Shown in pieces: positions 15,557 to 15,644 of a stretch of DNA of 15,644 nucleotides. The stretch is from Tissierellaceae bacterium. Lineage in GTDB: Bacteria > Bacillota > Clostridia > Tissierellales > Tissierellaceae. The translations under genes were made by a program, and so were the position numbers. Each line of letters begins with the position of its first letter. Position 1 is the first letter of the stretch. Below the pieces are notes generated by a model that was not told the DNA's origin, searched no databases, and saw nothing but the letters and a program-made list of their open reading frames with translations. The stretch is from contig JALNZV010000040.1 in the NCBI GenBank assembly GCA_023229175.1, positions 1 to 15,644 of the forward strand, written 5' to 3'.

Positions 15557-15644
15557 TTAGTTCTGAATAATCTCTAAAGATTCCATTTCAGGAACCTTAT
15601 CAATCCATTGTTTCGCTTTTATGTTATAGGTTACATAAAACTGT
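15557..15644 (-). CDS. 3' end of an upstream structural gene (partial)
   Basis: Reading into the window from the right edge, a frame ends in QWIDKVPEMESLEIIQN and a TAA stop at 15559-15557, 20 bases before the sheath start. Only 28 full codons are visible. By position next to the sheath it may be a tail completion or head-tail joining protein, but the fragment is too short to recognise. Confidence 0.55.
   Translation of the reverse strand, partial: QFYVTYNIKAKQWIDKVPEMESLEIIQN

Overview
The window is an AT-rich, densely packed, minus-strand block of phage tail genes that ends in a diversity-generating retroelement (DGR). Strong AGGAGG-type ribosome binding sites, low GC and PBSX/Xkd-style gene order point to a prophage, or a phage-tail-like particle, in a low-GC Bacillota (Clostridia-like) host. 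No capsid, integrase or lysis gene is inside the window, so prophage and contractile tailocin cannot be told apart here. All genes read right to left, with stop/start overlaps or short gaps, and look like one transcription unit.

Right to middle (15644 to 6758) is a contractile tail module: the 3' end of an unidentified gene, tail sheath, tail tube, a tail assembly chaperone with a canonical -1 slippery heptamer (A AAA AAC) that reads into a second overlapping frame (G/GT-type), tape measure, an XkdP-like protein with a C-terminal SH3-like domain, an XkdQ/gpD-like hub protein, a DUF2577 protein with a repeated His-rich motif, a DUF2634 protein, baseplate J-like protein and a DUF2313 protein.

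Middle to left (6745 to 1323) holds three tandem genes for 592-596 residue tail fibres. Each has a phage tail-collar type N-terminus and a C-type-lectin-like C-terminus. The last 119 bases of homology in each gene are a DGR variable repeat (VR), ending just four codons before the stop. A 119-base template repeat (TR) at 1158-1276 and a DGR-type reverse transcriptase (1026 to beyond the left edge; GxxxSQ and YMDD motifs) complete the element. TR and VR1 differ at 24 positions, 17 of them at TR adenines, the hallmark of mutagenic retrohoming.

The most unusual points are: three targets for one TR; a TR that itself appears to have lost adenines at AAT-like codons; VR2 and VR3 identical because of an 830-base exact repeat from a recent unequal tandem duplication rather than from retrohoming; and a TR lying in a reading frame, with its own ribosome binding site, that runs without a stop into the reverse transcriptase. 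Together the genes would build a contractile tail whose receptor-binding fibre tips are diversified by the reverse transcriptase.
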